A DNA stretch of 64,000 nucleotides, taken from assembly GCA_963799395.1 (NCBI GenBank), contig CAWCWZ010000062.1, positions 1 through 64,000 of the forward strand, in the 5' to 3' direction. Positions 56,457 through 64,000 of this stretch are shown here, one piece after another. The notes beneath the pieces are model-generated. The model had not been told where the DNA came from. It worked only from the letters and a program-made list of their open reading frames with translations, and made no database searches. How positions within the stretch are numbered: the first letter of the stretch is position 1; each line of letters opens with the position of its first letter. Position numbers and translations under genes: made by a program. The stretch comes from Bog-752 sp963799395. Its GTDB lineage: Bacteria; Actinomycetota; Thermoleophilia; UBA2241.

Positions 56457-57062
56457 GTGATCGTCTCGCTGCGCGGCGTGGTCGCCGACGCCGACGCCGA
56501 CCGCGTGGTGATCGAGGCCGGCGGGCTCGGCTACGGCGTGCTCGTGCCCGGCCGCCTGGCGTCGGCGCTGTCTCAGCGCGTGGGCGACGAGGTCTTCGTC
56601 CACACGTACCTGCACGTCCGCGACGACGCCCTGCAGCTCTTCGGCTTCGAAAGCGCACGCGAGCGCCGCTTCTTCGTCACCCTGATCGGCGTGAGCGGCG
56701 TCGGCCCCAAGGTCGCCCTGGCGATCCTCTCGGCGTACTCGGTCGCCGACCTCGAGACCGCCGTCGTGCGCGACGACGACAAGCGCTTCGAGTCGATCCC
56801 GGGCATCGGCCGCAAGCTCGCCCAGCGTCTCGTGATCGAGCTCAAAGACAAGGTCGGGGTCGAGCTCGACTCGTCGCCGACGGCCGGCAGCGCCACCGTC
56901 GCCGGGGCCGACCCGTTCCTGCAGGCACGGGTGGCCTTGCAGAACCTCGGTCTGCCGCTGCGCGAAGCCGAAGCGGCCCTCCAGGGCGCTCCCGAGGGAG
57001 CCCCGCTCGAGGAGCTCGTGCGCTACGCGCTCACCAGGAAGGGAACGGACGTGAGGCCATGA
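56457..57062 (+). CDS. ruvA: Holliday junction branch-migration subunit RuvA
   Basis: GTG 56457. 201 residues. Domain I I-V-S-L-R-G-V-V-A, helix-hairpin-helix pairs V-S-G-V-G-P-K-V-A and I-P-G-I-G-R-K-L-A-Q-R, and the C-terminal RuvB-binding domain. ruvB overlaps its stop. Confidence 0.95.
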   Translation: MIVSLRGVVADADADRVVIEAGGLGYGVLVPGRLASALSQRVGDEVFVHTYLHVRDDALQLFGFESARERRFFVTLIGVSGVGPKVALAILSAYSVADLETAVVRDDDKRFESIPGIGRKLAQRLVIELKDKVGVELDSSPTAGSATVAGADPFLQARVALQNLGLPLREAEAALQGAPEGAPLEELVRYALTRKGTDVRP

Positions 57063-58087
57063 CCGACGACAGCAGCCGCATCGCCGACCCGGCCGAGCTG
57101 CCCGACGAGCGCGACTTCGACAAGTCGCTGCGACCAAAGCAGTTCGCCGACTTCGTCGGCCAGACGAGCGTCAAAGAGCAGCTCGAGATCTTCGTGCAGG
57201 CCGCCCGCAACCGCGGCGAGACCCTCGACCACGTGTTGCTCGCCGGGCCGCCGGGCCTCGGCAAGACGACCCTCGCCGGCATCATCGCCACCGAGCTGCA
57301 GGTCAGCGTCCACACCACCTCCGGTCCGGCGCTCGAACGCAAGGTCGACGTCGCCGGCATCCTGACCAACCTGCAGCAGGGCGATGTGCTGTTCGTCGAC
57401 GAGATCCACCGGCTCAACTCGGCGATCGAAGAGGTGCTCTACCCGGCGATGGAGGACTTCGAGATCGATATCATGATCGGCGAGGGCCCCGCGGCGCGCA
57501 GCATCCGGCTCTCGGTGCCGCCGTTCACCCTGATCGGCGCGACCACACGCACCGGACTGCTCACGACCCCGCTGCGCGACCGCTTCGGTGTCTGGCAGCG
57601 GCTCGAGTACTACACCGAGGACGAGCTCACCGCGATCGTGCGGCGTTCGGCCGGCATCCTCGGGGTCGCGATCGACGACGAGTCGGCGGCCCAGCTCGCG
57701 GCCCGTTCGCGGGGCACTCCGCGGGTCGCCAACCGCCTGCTGCGCCGCGTGCGCGACTACGCCGAGGTGCGCCATCAGGGCGTGATCACGCGCGACATCT
57801 GTCTGGCCGCGCTCGACCTCTTCCAGGTCGATCACGAGGGGCTCGACAAGCTCGACCGCGACATCCTCCTCGCCATCTGCGACAAGTTCGACGGCGGACC
57901 TGTGGGGCTCGACACGCTGGCGGTCGCGCTCGGCGAAGAGGCCGACACGATCATGGACGTCTACGAGCCCTACCTCATCATGCGCGGATTCCTCAAGCGC
58001 ACGCCGCGCGGCCGCATGGTCACCTCGGCCGGCTACCGCCACTGCGGCATCAGGCCGCCCGCCGAGTCGGGCACGCTCTTCGACTGA
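57059..58087 (+). CDS. ruvB: Holliday junction DNA helicase RuvB
   Basis: ATG 57059. 342 residues. L-R-P-K-Q-F-A-D-F-V-G-Q, Walker A G-P-P-G-L-G-K-T-T, Walker B L-F-V-D-E-I-H-R-L, sensor G-A-T-T-R-T-G and the C-terminal winged helix T-P-R-G-R-M-V-T. AAA+ motor for branch migration. Confidence 0.97.
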   Translation: MTDDSSRIADPAELPDERDFDKSLRPKQFADFVGQTSVKEQLEIFVQAARNRGETLDHVLLAGPPGLGKTTLAGIIATELQVSVHTTSGPALERKVDVAGILTNLQQGDVLFVDEIHRLNSAIEEVLYPAMEDFEIDIMIGEGPAARSIRLSVPPFTLIGATTRTGLLTTPLRDRFGVWQRLEYYTEDELTAIVRRSAGILGVAIDDESAAQLAARSRGTPRVANRLLRRVRDYAEVRHQGVITRDICLAALDLFQVDHEGLDKLDRDILLAICDKFDGGPVGLDTLAVALGEEADTIMDVYEPYLIMRGFLKRTPRGRMVTSAGYRHCGIRPPAESGTLFD

Positions 58088-58125
58088 AACGACGCCGCTG
58101 TCGGCGCCTCGCCAGGCCCGGCGCG

Positions 58126-58131
58126 TATAAT
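58126..58131 (+). promoter_or_regulatory. -10 box of queH
   Basis: A consensus TATAAT ends 8 bases before the queH ATG at 58140, so the transcript would be leaderless or nearly so. Confidence 0.65.
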
Positions 58132-58139
58132 CCGACAGC

Positions 58140-58739
58140 ATGGAGACGATCCTGCTGCACACCTGCTGCGGGCCGTGCAGCACGGTCGCGGTCCCGCACT
58201 TTCGCGCCGAGGGGCTCGAACCCCTCGCCTTCTTCGCCAACCCCAACATCCAGCCGCCCGAAGAGCACGAACGACGCCTGCAGACGATGCGCCGCTACGC
58301 CGAGGCGGCCGGTCTCGACCTGGTCGTCGACCTCCAGGCCGGCGTCGCCGAGTGGGCGGCCGGGCCGGGAAGGGCGGCCGCCCTTCCCGGCCCGGCCGCC
58401 GGCCACACCGACCCCCGTGAGCGCTGCCGGCAGTGTCTCGACGTGCGCCTCGCCGAGGCCGCCCACGCGGCCGCCGCGCGTCGCCTCGAGCTGTTCTCGA
58501 CCTCGCTCACGGTCAGTCCCTGGCAGCATCACGACCTCATCGCCCGGGCCGGTCTCGCGGCGGCCGAGGCCGCCGGCGTCGAGTTCGTCTACGCCGACCT
58601 GCGGCGCTGGTATCCGCGCAGCATCGACGAAAGTCGGCGGCTCGGGCTGTATCGGCAGCGCTCCTGCGGTTGCGTGGTCGGCAAGTGGCAGGACTGGCAC
58701 GAGCGCCGCGCGCGCCGCGCGCGGCCGGCGACGGCGTGA
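58140..58739 (+). CDS. queH: Epoxyqueuosine reductase QueH
   Basis: ATG 58140. 199 residues. L-L-H-T-C-C-G-P-C-S-T and R-C-R-Q-C-L-D-V-R-L carry the iron-sulfur and metal cysteines, and R-Q-R-S-C-G-C the redox pair. Last step of queuosine synthesis in organisms without QueG. Residues about 72-87 are encoded by a 46-base perfect palindrome. It starts the que gene block that continues with queA and tgt. Confidence 0.92.
   Translation: METILLHTCCGPCSTVAVPHFRAEGLEPLAFFANPNIQPPEEHERRLQTMRRYAEAAGLDLVVDLQAGVAEWAAGPGRAAALPGPAAGHTDPRERCRQCLDVRLAEAAHAAAARRLELFSTSLTVSPWQHHDLIARAGLAAAEAAGVEFVYADLRRWYPRSIDESRRLGLYRQRSCGCVVGKWQDWHERRARRARPATA
58355..58400. repeat. 46-base perfect palindrome inside queH
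   Basis: From GGCGGCCGGGCCGGGAAGG to its mirror complement, all 23 pairs match (centre 58377/58378). It stays in frame and encodes an Ala/Gly/Pro-rich stretch. Confidence 0.9.
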
Positions 58740-58779
58740 GGCCCCGCAGGCGGGGGCGCACGACCGGGCGGCGGCCGCG

Positions 58780-59889
58780 ATGAACCTCGAAGAGCTCGAC
58801 TACGAGCTGCCCGCCGAGCTGATCGCCCAGACCCCGGCCGAGCCGCGCGACGGGTCGCGGCTGCTCGTGGCGAGCGGCGCCGGCGCGCGCCTGCGGCTCG
58901 ACGACCGGCGCTTCAGCGAGCTTCCTCGCCTGCTGCGGCCAGGCGATGTGCTGGTCCGCAACGACACCCGCGTCATCCCCGCCCGGGCGCGCTTCCGCAA
59001 GCAGTCCGGCGGGCGGATCGAGTTGCTGTTCCTCGAACGCCTGGCGTCGGCCGCGGCCGAGGAGCGCTCCGCGCCCGACGAGCGCGTCGAGACCTGGGAG
59101 GTGCTGGCCCGCGGCCGTCTTCACGGCGGCGAGACGCTACGCTGCGAGCTGGCGCCCGAGTCGTTCGCGGTCGAGGTGGGCGAGCGGCTGGGCGACGGTC
59201 GCTGGCAGGTGCGGCCGGCCGGGGGGCTCCGCGAGCCGATCGCCGGTCTCCTTGCGCGCTTCGGCGAGGCGCCCCTGCCGCCCTACATCAGGACGGCGCT
59301 CACCGACCCCGAACGCTACCAGACGGTCTACGCCCGGCGGCAGGGCTCCGCCGCGGCGCCGACCGCCGGGCTGCACTTCACCCCGGCGCTCGACGTCGCG
59401 CTGCGCGCCGCCGGAGTCGCGATCGAGCACCTCACGCTGCACGTCGGCCTGGCGACCTTCAAGCCGATCACGGTCGACCGCATCGAGGACCACCCGCTGC
59501 ACGAGGAGCCGTTCGTCGTGGAGCGCGCCGTTCTCGCGCGGGTCGCGGCGGCTCGCGCGGCGGGTCGCCGCATCGTTGCCGTCGGCACGACCATGGTGCG
59601 GCTCCTCGAGGAGCTCGGCCCCGGCCCGGCCGGCCTGGCCGCGCCGCTCGACGGCGGCGCCTTCGCGGGGCGCACCGGTCTGTTCATCATGCCGGGCCAC
59701 GCGTTCACCACGGTCGACGGCCTGATCACCAACTTCCATCTGCCGCGCACGAGCCTGCTGGCCCTGGTCATGGCCTTCTGTGGGGTCGAGGAGACCAGGC
59801 GTGTGTACGCCCATGCGATCGCTCGCCGCTACCGCTTCTACAGCTTCGGCGACGCCATGCTGGCCTGGGGCGGGGGAGAGGCGGCGTGA
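58780..59889 (+). CDS. queA: S-adenosylmethionine:tRNA ribosyltransferase-isomerase
   Basis: ATG 58780. 369 residues. L-D-Y-E-L-P-A-E-L-I-A-Q at the start, R-N-D-T-R-V-I-P-A-R, S-A-A-A-P-T-A-G-L-H-F-T, and I-T-N-F-H-L-P-R-T-S-L-L. It makes epoxyqueuosine from preQ1-tRNA. An insertion-like acidic stretch near residue 90 is mild. tgt overlaps its stop. Confidence 0.95.
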   Translation: MNLEELDYELPAELIAQTPAEPRDGSRLLVASGAGARLRLDDRRFSELPRLLRPGDVLVRNDTRVIPARARFRKQSGGRIELLFLERLASAAAEERSAPDERVETWEVLARGRLHGGETLRCELAPESFAVEVGERLGDGRWQVRPAGGLREPIAGLLARFGEAPLPPYIRTALTDPERYQTVYARRQGSAAAPTAGLHFTPALDVALRAAGVAIEHLTLHVGLATFKPITVDRIEDHPLHEEPFVVERAVLARVAAARAAGRRIVAVGTTMVRLLEELGPGPAGLAAPLDGGAFAGRTGLFIMPGHAFTTVDGLITNFHLPRTSLLALVMAFCGVEETRRVYAHAIARRYRFYSFGDAMLAWGGGEAA

Positions 59890-61028
59890 CGGCCGCCGGC
59901 GCCTTTGGCTTCGAGCTCGAAGCCACGAGCGGGCGGGCTCGCGCCGGCCGCCTGCAGACGCCCCACGGCGAGGTGCTCACGCCGTGCTTCATGCCCGTCG
60001 GCACCAAGGCCACCGTCAAGGCCGTCCTGCCGCCGGCCCTGCGGGCGCTCGGCGCCCAGCTCGTGCTGGCCAACACCTACCACCTCTACCTGCGCCCCGG
60101 GGTCGAGCTCGTGCGCGCTCACGGCGGGCTCCACCGGTTCATGGGCTGGCCCGGGCCGATCCTCACCGACTCGGGCGGCTTCCAGGTCTTCAGCCTCTCC
60201 GACACGCGGGTGGTCGGCGACGACGGCGTCGAGTTCACCTCGGTCTACGACGGCTCGCGCCACCTGTTCACGCCGCGGCTTGCGGTCGCCGCGCAGGAAG
60301 CCCTGGGAGCTGACATCGTGATGTGCCTCGACGAGTGCGCCCCCGGCACCCTGAGCCGCGTCGAGATCGAACGCGCGGTGGCGCGCACCACGCGCTGGGC
60401 GGCCGAGTGCCGCGCCGCGCAGAGCCGCGGCGACCAGCTCCTGGTGGGCATCGTTCAGGGCGGCACCGATGCCGCCCTTCGCCGCCGCTCGGCCGCCGAA
60501 CTGCTCGCCCTCGACTTCGGCGCCTACGCGATCGGCGGTCTCTCGGTCGGCGAGCGCGGCGACGAGATGCTCTCCACGGTGAGTCTCATGGACGAGCTGC
60601 TGCCGGCCGACCGGTTCCGCTACTTCATGGGCATCGGCGACCCCGAGGGCGTGCTCGACGTGATCGCCCGCGGGGTCGACCTGTTCGACTGCGTCCTGCC
60701 GACGCGCCTCGCCCGTACCGGCGCGGCCTTCACCTCGCGGGGCCGTGTCAATCTGCGCAACGCCCGCTACGCCGACGACCTCGGCCCGCTCGACCCCGAC
60801 TGCGACTGCGCCTGCTGCCGCGGCTACACGCGCGCCTATCTGCGGCATCTCGTCAACCAGAAGGAGATCGCCGGCATGCAGTTGCTCTCTGAACACAACC
60901 TGCGGGTTCTGGTACGATTGTGCGAGCGTGCGCGCGTCGCCATCATGGCCGGCGCGTTCGACGAGTTCGTCGATGAGGTGGGCGCGCGCCGCACCGCGAC
61001 CGACGACGAGAGGAGAACACACCCGTGA
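59886..61028 (+). CDS. tgt: tRNA-guanine transglycosylase
   Basis: GTG 59886 overlaps the queA stop. 380 residues. L-T-D-S-G-G-F-Q-V-F-S-L (first catalytic Asp), G-I-V-Q-G-G, G-L-S-V-G-E, the nucleophile region F-D-C-V-L-P-T-R, and zinc ligands C-D-C-A-C-C with a downstream His. It swaps G34 for preQ1 in tRNAs with GUN anticodons, such as the tRNA-His (GTG) in this window. Confidence 0.96.
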   Translation: MTAAGAFGFELEATSGRARAGRLQTPHGEVLTPCFMPVGTKATVKAVLPPALRALGAQLVLANTYHLYLRPGVELVRAHGGLHRFMGWPGPILTDSGGFQVFSLSDTRVVGDDGVEFTSVYDGSRHLFTPRLAVAAQEALGADIVMCLDECAPGTLSRVEIERAVARTTRWAAECRAAQSRGDQLLVGIVQGGTDAALRRRSAAELLALDFGAYAIGGLSVGERGDEMLSTVSLMDELLPADRFRYFMGIGDPEGVLDVIARGVDLFDCVLPTRLARTGAAFTSRGRVNLRNARYADDLGPLDPDCDCACCRGYTRAYLRHLVNQKEIAGMQLLSEHNLRVLVRLCERARVAIMAGAFDEFVDEVGARRTATDDERRTHP

Positions 61029-61546
61029 ACGGTGGCATCATCTATCTGCTGGTCTTCGCAGTCATCGCCTTCATGCTGTACACGACCTACAGTCAGCAGC
61101 GGCGCACCAAGAAGGCCCAGGAACAGCTGCAGCGCATGGTCAAGAAGGGCGACGAGGTCCTCACCGTCGGAGGGCTGTTCGGCACCGTCCGCAAGGTCGG
61201 CGACGACTACGTGGTGCTCGAGATCGCCGACCGCACCAAGGTCCGCTTTCTGCGCCGCGCCATCCGCGAGATCGTGAGCGAAGAAGAAGACGTCGAGGAA
61301 GACGAGGACGAGTACGTCGACGAGGACTACGACGAGGCCGAGTACGACGACGAGACCGACGCCGAGGCCGACGAAGAAGAGGGCGAGGAGACCGCCGACG
61401 AAGAGGGCGACGAGGGCGACGACGAAGAGGGCGACGAGACCGCCGCGAGTGACGAGAGCGACGAAGCCGCCGCCGACGAGGCGGTCGACGAGCCCGCCGA
61501 CGACGTCCAGGCGCCCAAGCCCCCGAAGCCGCCGAAGGGCGGCTGA
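61025..61546 (+). CDS. yajC: Preprotein translocase accessory protein YajC with long acidic tail
   Basis: GTG 61025 overlaps the tgt stop. Residues 4-22 are the membrane helix, followed by Q-Q-R-R-T-K-K-A-Q-E and G-D-E-V-L-T-V-G-G-L-F-G-T-V, the family core. From about residue 80 to 155 it is almost only Glu, Asp and Ala, then a P-K-P-P-K-P-P-K end. Normal YajC is about 100 residues. secD and secF, which often follow, are absent: a hairpin and then parA come next. Confidence 0.9.
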   Translation: MNGGIIYLLVFAVIAFMLYTTYSQQRRTKKAQEQLQRMVKKGDEVLTVGGLFGTVRKVGDDYVVLEIADRTKVRFLRRAIREIVSEEEDVEEDEDEYVDEDYDEAEYDDETDAEADEEEGEETADEEGDEGDDEEGDETAASDESDEAAADEAVDEPADDVQAPKPPKPPKGG

Positions 61547-61582
61547 GGCCGAACATCACGAGGAACGGCCGGCCGGTGTGTG

Positions 61583-61631
61583 GAGGGGCGCGGCGGGAGG
61601 GCATCTGCGTCGCCCTCCCGCCGCGCCCCTC
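61583..61631 (+). terminator. Hairpin ending the que-tgt-yajC block
   Basis: GAGGGGCGCGGCGGGAGGGC pairs with its exact complement over a nine-base loop. No T-run follows. The stretch from here to 61778 holds no gene. Confidence 0.8.
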
Positions 61632-61778
61632 GCCGCTTGATGCCGGAGCCGGCAGGAGCGCCACGGCGGGCGCGGGGTGGCGGCCGTCCCACGCTCGCCG
61701 CGAGCCTTGGCTTTGCAGGGTTTGGCGAGCCCGGAAAGAATGCTAGCGAGAACCGGTCTCGAGACAGGAGCATGACCC

Positions 61779-62537
61779 ATGGCTCAGGTTCTGGCTTTCG
61801 CAAACCAGAAGGGTGGCGTAGCCAAGACGACCTCCACCGTCAATCTCGGCGTCGCGCTCGTCGAGCTGGGCAAGCGCGTGCTGGCGGTCGACATGGACCC
61901 ACAGGGCAACCTGACCATGAGCCAGGGCATCGACCCCGAGAACCTCGAGAAGAGCATGTACGATGTGCTCGTCCACCGCTTGCCGATCGACGAGGTGATC
62001 GTGTCGAATGAGATCGACGTCGCCGCCTCGACCATTGATCTGGCCGGCGCCGAGATGGCCCTCTCCACGCAGATCGGTCGCGAGCGCGCCCTCGAAAAGG
62101 CCCTGCGGCCCGTCCAGGAGCGCTACGACTACGTGTTGATCGACACGCCGCCGTCGCTCGGCCTGCTCACGATCAACGCCCTGGCGGCCTCGGACGGGGT
62201 CATCGTGCCGGTGCAGTGCGAGTACCTGTCGCTGCGCGGCCTGCTGCAACTCGAGCGCACGCTCGAGATGATCCGCGAGAACATCAACCCCAGGGTGAAG
62301 ATCAAGGGCATCCTGCCGACGCTGTTCGACGCGCGCACGCTGCACGGCCGCGAAGCCGTCGAGATCCTGAAGGAGAACTTCGGGCCGCTCGTCTTCAAGA
62401 CCGTGGTGCGCAAGACGATCAAGTTCGCCGAGGCGCCCGTGCAGGGCTCCTCGGTCCTGAAGTACGATCCCAGAGGCAAGGGTGCCGAGGCGTACCGCAG
62501 CCTCGCTCGGGAGGTGCTGAATGGGAAGTCGGCCTAG
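61779..62537 (+). CDS. parA: ParA/Soj-type ATPase
   Basis: ATG 61779. 252 residues. Deviant Walker A K-G-G-V-A-K-T-T-S, A-V-D-M-D-P-Q-G-N-L-T, and Y-V-L-I-D-T-P-P-S-L-G. The length and lack of an N-terminal DNA-binding domain fit chromosomal Soj/ParA. No parB follows; ftsZ overlaps its 3' end. It may serve chromosome or septum positioning rather than classic parABS. Confidence 0.92.
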   Translation: MAQVLAFANQKGGVAKTTSTVNLGVALVELGKRVLAVDMDPQGNLTMSQGIDPENLEKSMYDVLVHRLPIDEVIVSNEIDVAASTIDLAGAEMALSTQIGRERALEKALRPVQERYDYVLIDTPPSLGLLTINALAASDGVIVPVQCEYLSLRGLLQLERTLEMIRENINPRVKIKGILPTLFDARTLHGREAVEILKENFGPLVFKTVVRKTIKFAEAPVQGSSVLKYDPRGKGAEAYRSLAREVLNGKSA

Positions 62538-63708
62538 CATGCGCGACGGTCTGTCCGAACTGTTCCGTCGCACCGACGCCGGCGGCGAACCGGCGCCCCC
62601 CGGCGCCGACGCCGGCGACCAGGTCGTGACCGGCCGGGCCTACGTGACCACGATCAAGGTCGTGGGCGTGGGCGGCGGCGGAACGAACGCGGTCAACCGC
62701 ATGGTCGACTCCGGCATCCGCGGGGTCGAGTTCATTGCGGTCAACACCGACTCCCAGGCGCTGCAGGCCTGCGATGCCGACGTCAAGATCCACGTCGGTC
62801 AGGAGATCACGCATGGCCTGGGCGGCGGGGCCGTCCCCGACGTCGGCCGGCAGGCAGTCGAGGTGTCGCGCGACCAGATCAAGCAGGCGCTGAAGGGTTC
62901 CGACATGGTGTTCGTGACGGCGGGCGAGGGGGGCGGCACCGGCACCGGCGCCGCGCCGGTGATCGCGGCCGTCGCCCGCGAGCTGGGCGCGCTGACGGTG
63001 GCGATCGTCACGCGGCCGTTCTCGTTCGAGGGCCGCAAACGCGAAGCCCAGGCCCAGGCCGGCATCGTCGAGCTCAGAGCGGCCGTCGACACGGTCATCG
63101 TGATCCCCAACGACCGCCTGCTGCAGGTCGTCGATCGCGCCACCACCATCGTCGAAGCGTTCCGCTACGCCGACGACATCCTGCGCCAGGGCGTGCAGGG
63201 TATCTGCGACCTCATCACCGTACCCGGTCTCATCAACCTCGACTTCGCCGACGTGCGCACGATCATGAAAGAGGCCGGCACGGCGCTCATGGGCATCGGC
63301 ACCGGCCGGGGCGAGGCGCGCGCGAGCGAAGCCGCCCGCATGGCCATCACGTCGCCGCTGCTCGAGACCTCGATCAGCGGCGCCCGCGGCATCCTGCTCA
63401 ACATCACCGGCGGCAGCGACCTGTCGCTCTACGAGGTCAACGAGGCGGCCGGCGAGATCGCCCAGGCCGCCGACGACGACGCCAACATCATCTTCGGCGC
63501 GGTGGTCGACGAGCGTCTCGAGGGGCTGATGAGCGTGACGGTGATCGCCACCGGCTTCGGTCCCGACGTGGCGCAGCGGCCGGGCCCGGCGGTCGGGGCC
63601 CGGCGGCCGGCGGCCCCCGAACCCGAGGGCACGCCATTCGAGCGGCCTCCGAGCTTCGACAGCGGCGATCTCGACATCCCGAAGTTCATCCGGCAGGGCG
63701 ACGAGTGA
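62521..63708 (+). CDS. ftsZ: Cell-division tubulin FtsZ
   Basis: ATG 62521, 17 bases inside parA, has GAGGTG upstream; ATG 62539 is an alternative. 395 residues with a 40-residue flexible start. V-G-V-G-G-G-G-T-N-A-V-N, the GTP loop G-E-G-G-G-T-G-T-G-A-A, N-L-D-F-A-D-V and the C-terminal peptide D-L-D-I-P-K-F-I-R that binds membrane anchors. It forms the Z-ring. It lies apart from ftsQ/ftsA/mur genes. Confidence 0.96.
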   Translation: MGSRPSMRDGLSELFRRTDAGGEPAPPGADAGDQVVTGRAYVTTIKVVGVGGGGTNAVNRMVDSGIRGVEFIAVNTDSQALQACDADVKIHVGQEITHGLGGGAVPDVGRQAVEVSRDQIKQALKGSDMVFVTAGEGGGTGTGAAPVIAAVARELGALTVAIVTRPFSFEGRKREAQAQAGIVELRAAVDTVIVIPNDRLLQVVDRATTIVEAFRYADDILRQGVQGICDLITVPGLINLDFADVRTIMKEAGTALMGIGTGRGEARASEAARMAITSPLLETSISGARGILLNITGGSDLSLYEVNEAAGEIAQAADDDANIIFGAVVDERLEGLMSVTVIATGFGPDVAQRPGPAVGARRPAAPEPEGTPFERPPSFDSGDLDIPKFIRQGDE

Positions 63709-63744
63709 CGACAGTCGCGTGTGGCACCCAGTGAAGGCCGCCCA

Positions 63745-64000
63745 GTGAACGACCCCACAGCCGGGCGCGTCGGACCGGCGGGGTCGCTCGACGACCTTCA
63801 CCTCGACCTCGACGTCTTCGACGGCCCGTTCGACCTTCTCGTCACGCTCATCCTGCGCGACGAAGTCGATCTGTGGGAGATCCGCGTCTCACGCATCGTC
63901 GCCGAATACATCCTGCGCCTGGCCGAGTCCGAGGAGTTCGACCTCGAGGCCACGTCGCACTTCATCGTGCTCGTCGCGGCGCTGCTCGAGATGAAATCGC
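63745..64000 (+). CDS. scpA: Segregation and condensation protein A (cut by window end)
   Basis: GTG 63745. The 85 residues in view open with a short lead and L-D-L-D-V-F-D-G-P-F-D-L-L-V-T-L-I, then D-L-W-E-I-R-V-S-R-I-V and F-I-V-L-V-A-A-L-L-E-M-K-S, the N-terminal SMC-binding domain of kleisin ScpA. It should act with SMC and ScpB. Confidence 0.93.
   Translation, partial: MNDPTAGRVGPAGSLDDLHLDLDVFDGPFDLLVTLILRDEVDLWEIRVSRIVAEYILRLAESEEFDLEATSHFIVLVAALLEMKS

Overview
The window is a high-GC, mostly one-directional bacterial chromosome segment. Several features suggest a deep-branching actinobacterium, perhaps Thermoleophilia: GAAC-N4-GTTC SOS boxes at lexA and dinB, many GTG starts, chained stop/start overlaps, MreBCD with PBP2 and RodA, and the order valS-folC-ndk-maf-mreBCD. 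The class assignment is inference, because no rRNA or phylogenetic marker was compared.

Layout. 1-5.4 kb is accessory DNA: a transposase tail, then on the minus strand a broken phage packaging module (ParB/methyltransferase fusion, small-terminase-like gene, large terminase), then on the plus strand a region-2 sigma-like gene and an unrecognised 329-residue gene. 5.37-7.76 kb holds two different IS630-type elements inserted back to back with one shared TA. 7.78-9.97 kb is a minus-strand group: two roughly 30-residue membrane microproteins, a membrane HD-GYP phosphodiesterase and a DUF5317 protein. 10.5-15.2 kb holds an acetate-uptake (SatP-type) gene and a histidine-degradation operon (hutU-hutI-formimidoyltransferase). 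15.4-16.7 kb is a LexA-controlled operon encoding LexA, a zinc ribbon and a LysM membrane protein. 16.78-17.06 kb has tRNA-Pro, -Gly and -Arg. A 40-base copy of the tRNA-Arg 3' end lies at 19.61 kb, so 17.06-19.65 kb looks like a small integrated island; it carries two paralogous NTF2-like genes, a duplicated structured non-coding unit and two small cysteine-rich proteins. tRNA-His and tRNA-Leu follow.

From 20.3 kb on the window is core genome: tig-clpP-clpX; valS-folC; ndk-maf; mreBCD-PBP2-rodA; DUF697; two radical-SAM-associated genes; RNase E/G; rplU-rpmA-obgE; proBA; nadD-yqeK-LytR_C-rsfS; a CAP-domain protein; dinB; an EF-G paralogue; pdxST; yebC; ruvCAB; queH-queA-tgt-yajC; parA-ftsZ-scpA (cut by the window end). 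These cover protein quality control, rod-shape growth, ribosome assembly, proline, NAD and PLP synthesis, recombination, queuosine modification and division.

Data quality matters here. I find about 31 single-base frame changes (about 25 extra bases, about 6 missing) and three in-frame TAGs in genes that are otherwise conserved end to end, including mreB, obgE, proA, nadD and RNase E/G. 20.3-29.9 kb and 53.4-63.7 kb are clean, while 30-47 kb is dense. The simplest reading is residual consensus error, so I annotate these core genes as whole genes and give the break positions.
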